A stretch of 64,000 bases of DNA from JAHJDR01 sp964609965 (GTDB lineage: Bacteria; UBA10199; JADGCS01), in NCBI GenBank assembly GCA_964609965.1, contig CAZSTS010000002.1, positions 212,826 to 276,825 on the forward strand, in the 5' to 3' direction. The notes below the pieces were generated by a model, which did no database searches, was not told the origin of the DNA, and saw only the letters and a program-made list of their open reading frames with translations. The position numbers were made by a program, and so were the translations under genes. This document shows positions 59,965 to 64,000 of this stretch, piece by piece. The number at the start of each line of letters is the position of its first letter. The stretch's first letter is position 1.

Positions 59965-60092
59965 TTTTTCAGCTAGCCTTATCCTGAACCAAACCCGTGT
60001 CCGTCCGGACACGGAAATATCAAAGGTAAATAGACTATCGTTTATTGAGTGAGTAAGTGTGTTCAATCAGTACTCAGAAAGGAGCACAAAAC

Positions 60093-61919
60093 ATGACTCA
60101 CATTAATAAAATATTCTGGTTACTCATTTTCACGGTTTTATTAAGCATTACTGCTTCTAATGCCTTTGCAACTCCATTTATAGTCGATACTACCCTTGAC
60201 GCTTATGATGCTAATCCTGGTGATGGGATTTGTGATGATGGGACAGGGGCATGTACTCTCAGGGCTGCTGCTCAAGAAGCAAATTCACAGACCGGACAAG
60301 ACCTAATTCTATTTACCTCTTCAGGAGGTGCTCCTTATACCATTAACGTGTCTTCGTATCCAACAAATGGAGGTATAGAGATTACAGATGATGTGCTGAT
60401 TGATGGAGGGAGTTTAGGTGATGTGAATATTATTGCCGGGGCTGAAAATAAAATATTTTATATCACGGGCTCAGACACTGATGTTGTGCTTAATAGGCTT
60501 ATGATGACAAGTCCTGTTGGCGCTATTGAATTAATTGAGGCTAATCTCGTTATCAATGAGAGTTATATTAGTAATAGTGGATCATATGATTTCAGTCTTA
60601 ATGGTGGTGCGATTCAATCTTCTTTTGGAAGTCTAACTATTAATGATTCAGAATTAGCAGGTAATAGGGCTAATTATGGTGGCGCAATAGATTCTTATAG
60701 CACCCTTGTTTTCATCAATAATTCAAACATAAGTAATAATCAGGCCATATCAGGAGGGGCTATTTGTATAGGGGGAATCAACTATGGTTTAGAGATAAAT
60801 GATTCTAATCTGTCAAATAATTCAGCAGTAGATTTTGGAGGAGTGATATCCACTTATTGGGGGACAGGTGTATATGATATCATAATTGCAGGATCTATTA
60901 TTGATTCAAATGAAGCGGGGTCAGGAGGGGCTTTTCATTTTTATAATACCCCATCAGTTTTTGTTAAAGGTTCAATGATAACAAATAATGTTGCTAATTT
61001 TACTGGTTACGCTCAAGGCGGAGGTGCCATATATGTATATTCTAGTAGCTCTGGTCCTGGCTTAGTATTAAATTTAATCGGTTCTATCTTAAGTTATAAT
61101 GAATCAAACAATCACGGTGGGGGCATATTTTTTAGTTCACACAACACTAATCAAAATGTACTTGAGATAACAGGCTCTACACTAAGCCATAATACAGCCC
61201 AGCTTGATGGGGGAGCTTTGTATTCCCTTGGTATATTTGGAAGCTCATCAATACCACTTGCTTTAGATTTAACTGTATCAAATTCAAATATAGAGTTTAA
61301 TCAGGCTAACAATAATGCTGCTATGTATCTTGAAGGTGCAGAGGCTCAAATTATCCAATCAGGGATCAATGAAAATGTTTCGACATACATAGACTCTAGC
61401 ATTCTTGAAATTAAAGGAGGTGAGCTTGATATTGAAAATACCACTTTATCTTCAAACACAGCCTTTTCAACCATCTCTCTTCTTGATGATTTAACGCCAG
61501 TATATTCGACTATTCCAAGTATCGTTAATCTTCATAGTGTAACAATTGCTCAAAACAGTGGCCATGGTATTGTTAACAAGCATGCTCAAGCACAGTTTTT
61601 TGTTACGAGTTCCATTATTGCTGAAAATGGTAGTGACAATTGCTATGGGGTTTTCACATCTCAAGGTTACAACCTAATTGACATTTTGGATAGTGGTGTA
61701 TGTTTAGGCTTTAGCAGTTTTATTCCTGACTTTTTTGGTTCAAAATCAAAGCCACTCGATCCCATGTTTACTCCCCTTGATTACTATGGCTATGATACAC
61801 GTTCGCACGAACTTGATAAGGCAAGTCCTGCTCAGGGTTCTTCAGATGATTGTTTAGCAGAAGATCAGGTTGGAAAAGGGAGGTCTCTGCCTTGCACTAT
61901 TGGAGCGAGGGAGATGTAG
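60093..61919 (+). CDS. Secreted right-handed beta-helix protein with CSLREA-like domain
   Basis: I chose the ATG at 60093, with AAAGGAG 9 nt upstream, giving a good signal peptide (IFWLLIFTVLLSITASNAFA). After it, VDTTLDAYDANPGDGICDDG..ACTLRAAAQEAN is a CSLREA-type N-terminal domain. Residues ~75-560 are parallel beta-helix rungs with polymorphic-membrane-protein-like motifs (GGAI, SNISNNQA, NNHGGGIF, STLSHNTA). The final segment (DKASPAQGSSDDCLAEDQVG..RSLPCTIGARE) is a typical end of such 'choice-of-anchor' proteins. It is probably a surface or extracellular protein. Function unknown. 608 residues. Confidence 0.85.
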   Translation: MTHINKIFWLLIFTVLLSITASNAFATPFIVDTTLDAYDANPGDGICDDGTGACTLRAAAQEANSQTGQDLILFTSSGGAPYTINVSSYPTNGGIEITDDVLIDGGSLGDVNIIAGAENKIFYITGSDTDVVLNRLMMTSPVGAIELIEANLVINESYISNSGSYDFSLNGGAIQSSFGSLTINDSELAGNRANYGGAIDSYSTLVFINNSNISNNQAISGGAICIGGINYGLEINDSNLSNNSAVDFGGVISTYWGTGVYDIIIAGSIIDSNEAGSGGAFHFYNTPSVFVKGSMITNNVANFTGYAQGGGAIYVYSSSSGPGLVLNLIGSILSYNESNNHGGGIFFSSHNTNQNVLEITGSTLSHNTAQLDGGALYSLGIFGSSSIPLALDLTVSNSNIEFNQANNNAAMYLEGAEAQIIQSGINENVSTYIDSSILEIKGGELDIENTTLSSNTAFSTISLLDDLTPVYSTIPSIVNLHSVTIAQNSGHGIVNKHAQAQFFVTSSIIAENGSDNCYGVFTSQGYNLIDILDSGVCLGFSSFIPDFFGSKSKPLDPMFTPLDYYGYDTRSHELDKASPAQGSSDDCLAEDQVGKGRSLPCTIGAREM

Positions 61920-61942
61920 CTGCATCTAGCGTATCTTGAATA

Positions 61943-61970
61943 TCAAGGCTCAAGGCTTAGGGCTTAAGGC
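61943..61970. repeat. Heptamer array (TCAAGGC type) after the beta-helix gene
   Basis: Four contiguous units: TCAAGGC, TCAAGGC, TTAGGGC, TTAAGGC. TTATCCTGAACCAA just downstream (62009) repeats the 14-mer at 59979. Confidence 0.75.
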
Positions 61971-62002
61971 GCAAAATTCAAAGAAATCCTACCCTTTTCA
62001 CC

Positions 62003-63088
62003 CTAACTCGCTTTATCCTGAACCAATGCAAGATGTCTTATCTTCTCTTTTTTCTTCTCTACTTTCCCTCGATAAGCCAGAAAGGCAATAGCTCCGATAA
62101 TCAGAAGAATACCTATGAACTTATGAAAGGATAGAGGGGGTTGGTTGTAATAAATAGCTAGTAGAGTTCCAGCGATGGTCCCTCCTAAAATAGTTGATGA
62201 TTGAGCTGCTGCCAGACAAAATGTATTTTCCCGTCTATCCAAAAAAACGTGACTAGCAAAAATTCCTGCACAGACAGACATTGAGCCAATGACCATGGGA
62301 GGTATGATAAATCCCATAGCAGGGAGTTTTGTGAATCCATTTAGAATTTGATGAAAAACACTTTCATTCTGGTAAAAAACACCAACAAGCGCCATCAAAG
62401 GGAGTATGAGGAAATAACCAAGAAGAATAATGACCATTTGTTCTTCAATGATGAACTGTCTTCTTTCGGTTGTACAGCTGCTCTTTGCCCAAATACTCAT
62501 AATTGTAAGTTTGAAAAAATAGGCACACAAATAAAGAAAAATGTCCACTAAACAAATAACGGTGATAGCTGTGTCTGCTTTTTCTGCAAATGAGACGATG
62601 AGTGCCAACAAGCTGAGGCATGCCGCGACTAAGGAAGGCCAATAAATGGTTCTTTTTCGTTTTTTGATCATAAGATCAATCAGAGGGGACATGATGAGTG
62701 TTCCCCCCTTCATAAGTAAAATGACAAAGACAAGACTAATGCCTGTGAAGGCATATGCCCAAAGAGCTGTGGCGATTTGTAAAAGTGTGCACAGGCCAGA
62801 CAGATAAATATACCACCTGATTTTAGGAAAAGGGATCTTGAGAAGCGTTGTAAAATTAATTTTACTATACCAACCTAATACATAGAAAAATATCAAAGTT
62901 GTGAGCATATTTCCTAGAGCATAAAGGGGAAGGAGTTCAAAGCTTGTGACAGAGGTTCCATCTAGTGAGGCAAAAAGGCCCTTAGAAGACATTCGTGTCA
63001 TCATCGAAAGAGGAATGTAAGCCAGAAAATTACCAAAGGCAAAAAAGAAAACGTCATATTGGCTTAATTTTTTCATAATCGAAGTCAT
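62003..63088 (-). CDS. DMT/EamA-like multi-helix permease
   Basis: The 361-residue product has about ten transmembrane helices in two halves and a Lys-rich cytoplasmic end, like drug/metabolite transporters. The first half ends in FTGISLVFVILLMKGGTLIMSPLIDLMIKKRKRT and the second in AQSSTILGGTIAGTLLAIYYNQPPLSFHKFIGILLIIGAIAFLAYRG, patterns seen in EamA-type proteins. AAGGAG precedes the ATG by 5 nt. It is divergent from a LysR-type gene, which probably regulates it. Substrate unknown. Confidence 0.75.
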   Translation of the reverse strand: MTSIMKKLSQYDVFFFAFGNFLAYIPLSMMTRMSSKGLFASLDGTSVTSFELLPLYALGNMLTTLIFFYVLGWYSKINFTTLLKIPFPKIRWYIYLSGLCTLLQIATALWAYAFTGISLVFVILLMKGGTLIMSPLIDLMIKKRKRTIYWPSLVAACLSLLALIVSFAEKADTAITVICLVDIFLYLCAYFFKLTIMSIWAKSSCTTERRQFIIEEQMVIILLGYFLILPLMALVGVFYQNESVFHQILNGFTKLPAMGFIIPPMVIGSMSVCAGIFASHVFLDRRENTFCLAAAQSSTILGGTIAGTLLAIYYNQPPLSFHKFIGILLIIGAIAFLAYRGKVEKKKEKIRHLALVQDKAS

Positions 63089-63135
63089 TTTATCTCCTTG
63101 TTGCTAAACGAGCATTATATTGCATAGAAAATATA

Positions 63136-63159
63136 ATAAGTATAATTAACTTTACTTAT
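63136..63159. promoter_or_regulatory. Candidate LysR-type operator in the divergent promoter region
   Basis: ATAAGTA and TACTTAT are perfect inverted repeats separated by 10 bp (contains T-N11-A) in a very AT-rich stretch between the permease and the LysR gene. TATAAT-like hexamers (TATAAT at 63174 and later) overlap on both strands. Confidence 0.5.
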
Positions 63160-63213
63160 AGGTAATATAATATATTATTATATATACATTCTGTATAATA
63201 TTGAGGGCTTACC

Positions 63214-64000
63214 ATGTTAGATATTAATCTTATCCAGGTTTTTCTCGAGGTTGCTAAGACTGGGAGTATTAGCCGGGCCTCAAAAAATCTTAGGGTCACT
63301 CAGCCTGGGATTAGTCAAAAGATAAAGTTATTGGAAGCCCATCTTGGCGAGAGCCTTTTTAATCGCAGGCGATCTGGAATGGAGCTCAATGAATCAGGGA
63401 AAGAGTTCCTCAGCATCTGTACAGATCTAAAACAGAACTTGGATTACCTTGAAGCTTGGAGCATGAATAAAAAAGGGCGAATCAAAGGCCATATTCATGT
63501 GAGCACTATTTCGGGTTTTATCAATTATATTTTTCCAAAATTCATGAAGCGGTTTCTTAAAAAATACCCAGATGTTAAGGTGTCGGTTGATGTAGGGGTT
63601 TCTGCTTTTGTAGAAGAGGATGTTCTCAAGGCAAGATCAGATGTAGGAGTTATTATTGCTGATTGTAAGAGAGAATCTCTGAGGATACAAAGGCTTTGTG
63701 GCAATAAGATATTTATGGTTTGTTCTCCCAATTATTACCTGGCTAAGAAAAAAAGGGTAACAAAAAAAGATTTAGAAAAGGCACGTATACTCATGCACGC
63801 AGACACGCATAGTCGTTCAGTAAAAGCGCTATCGACAAAATTAGGTTTTTCATCAGAAAAAGAATTGGGGGACGTGTTTCTAAATGACATGGAGGCGTGC
63901 AAGGCCCACGCTGTTGAGGGCATTGGTGTGGCTTTTGTAGCCAACATGCATATGACGGCCAAAGTGGCCAGCAGGAACGGAGCAAAGTGGCCAGTTAGTC
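63214..64000 (+). CDS. LysR-family transcriptional regulator, open at window end
   Basis: About 262 codons are visible. The ATG at 63214 opens a frame with the LysR helix-turn-helix LDINLIQVFLEVAKTGSISRASKNLRVTQPGISQKIKLLEAHLGESLFNRRR. The substrate-binding domain starts at GRIKGHIHVSTISGFINYIFPKFMKRFLKKYPDVKV. VGVIIADCKRESL and AVEGIGVAFVAN are typical. The normal end (..el..G.Lv.l) is not seen: after VANMHM the frame runs into GTGGCCAG repeats, so the gene may be cut by a mobile element (see 63953). Likely regulator of the divergent permease. Confidence 0.9.
   Translation, partial: MLDINLIQVFLEVAKTGSISRASKNLRVTQPGISQKIKLLEAHLGESLFNRRRSGMELNESGKEFLSICTDLKQNLDYLEAWSMNKKGRIKGHIHVSTISGFINYIFPKFMKRFLKKYPDVKVSVDVGVSAFVEEDVLKARSDVGVIIADCKRESLRIQRLCGNKIFMVCSPNYYLAKKKRVTKKDLEKARILMHADTHSRSVKALSTKLGFSSEKELGDVFLNDMEACKAHAVEGIGVAFVANMHMTAKVASRNGAKWPVS
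63953..64000. mobile_element. Possible end of an IS21-like element cutting the LysR gene
   Basis: AAAGTGGCCAG occurs at 63961 and again at 63984, 23 bp apart, just after a TGACGGCC. Terminal multiple repeats of a GTGGCCA type are common at the ends of IS21-family elements. The LysR protein pattern breaks at this point. The element body would lie outside the window. Confidence 0.35.

Overview
The window is AT-rich bacterial DNA, probably from a metagenome-assembled scaffold because it contains one 100-base run of N. It looks like a Gram-negative, deltaproteobacterium-like organism (Bdellovibrionota or UBA10199-type relatives are plausible; I cannot fix the phylum). The reasons are many lipoprotein signal peptides, a TIGR02147-family protein among lipoproteins, a MopE-like secreted protein ending in a MYXO-CTERM-like tail, System II cytochrome c biogenesis, F-type ATP synthase with separate b and b' subunits, and a bTHX ribosomal protein.

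Layout. 1-756: end of cydB (cytochrome bd oxidase). 737-5950: hypothetical protein, tRNA-Pro, and a lipoprotein / TIGR02147 / lipoprotein / beta-propeller lipoprotein cluster. 6030-9671: aroF, guaC, protoporphyrinogen oxidase. 9739-13148: resB and ccsA. 13248-23865: an 11-gene complex I operon, nuoABCDHIJKLMN, lacking nuoEFG at their usual place. 23866-23965: gap. 23966-26798: a large acidic repeat protein. 27097-28882: arsR-hgcA-hgcB, the mercury-methylation genes. 29048-34332: malic enzyme, uridine kinase, a lipoprotein, and a NamZ-like / LdcA cell-wall pair. 34519-41968: a three-repeat basic protein, an AspT/YidE-type transporter, a sigma54-promoted FG-GAP/MopE-like surface protein, and a lipoprotein. 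42027-49552: rhodanese-like protein, lipoprotein, lgt, and an ATP synthase operon (b', b, delta, alpha, gamma, beta, epsilon). 49712-51072: ECF sigma factor and probable anti-sigma factor. 51353-59930: dnaX, ybaB, recR, THX, a TIGR03960-type radical SAM protein, rng, nagZ. 60093-64000: a secreted beta-helix protein, a DMT-like permease and a divergent LysR gene open at the window edge.

How it fits together. Quinone-linked respiration (complex I, bd oxidase, System II cytochrome c maturation, heme synthesis, ATP synthase) dominates. The most important locus is arsR-hgcA-hgcB: the corrinoid protein HgcA and ferredoxin HgcB methylate inorganic mercury, here translationally coupled to an ArsR-type repressor with a promoter and dyad upstream.

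The non-coding DNA is unusual. Many gene junctions, especially inside the nuo and atp operons and around hgcAB, carry degenerate tandem arrays of 7-bp or 8-bp units. Each array has its own unit sequence and they often begin right at a stop codon. There are also several ~125-bp fold-back elements and shorter palindromic repeats, one of which sits in frame inside a coding sequence. dnaX carries an A10 run containing the A-AAA-AAG slippery heptamer, with the conserved C-terminus in the -1 frame.
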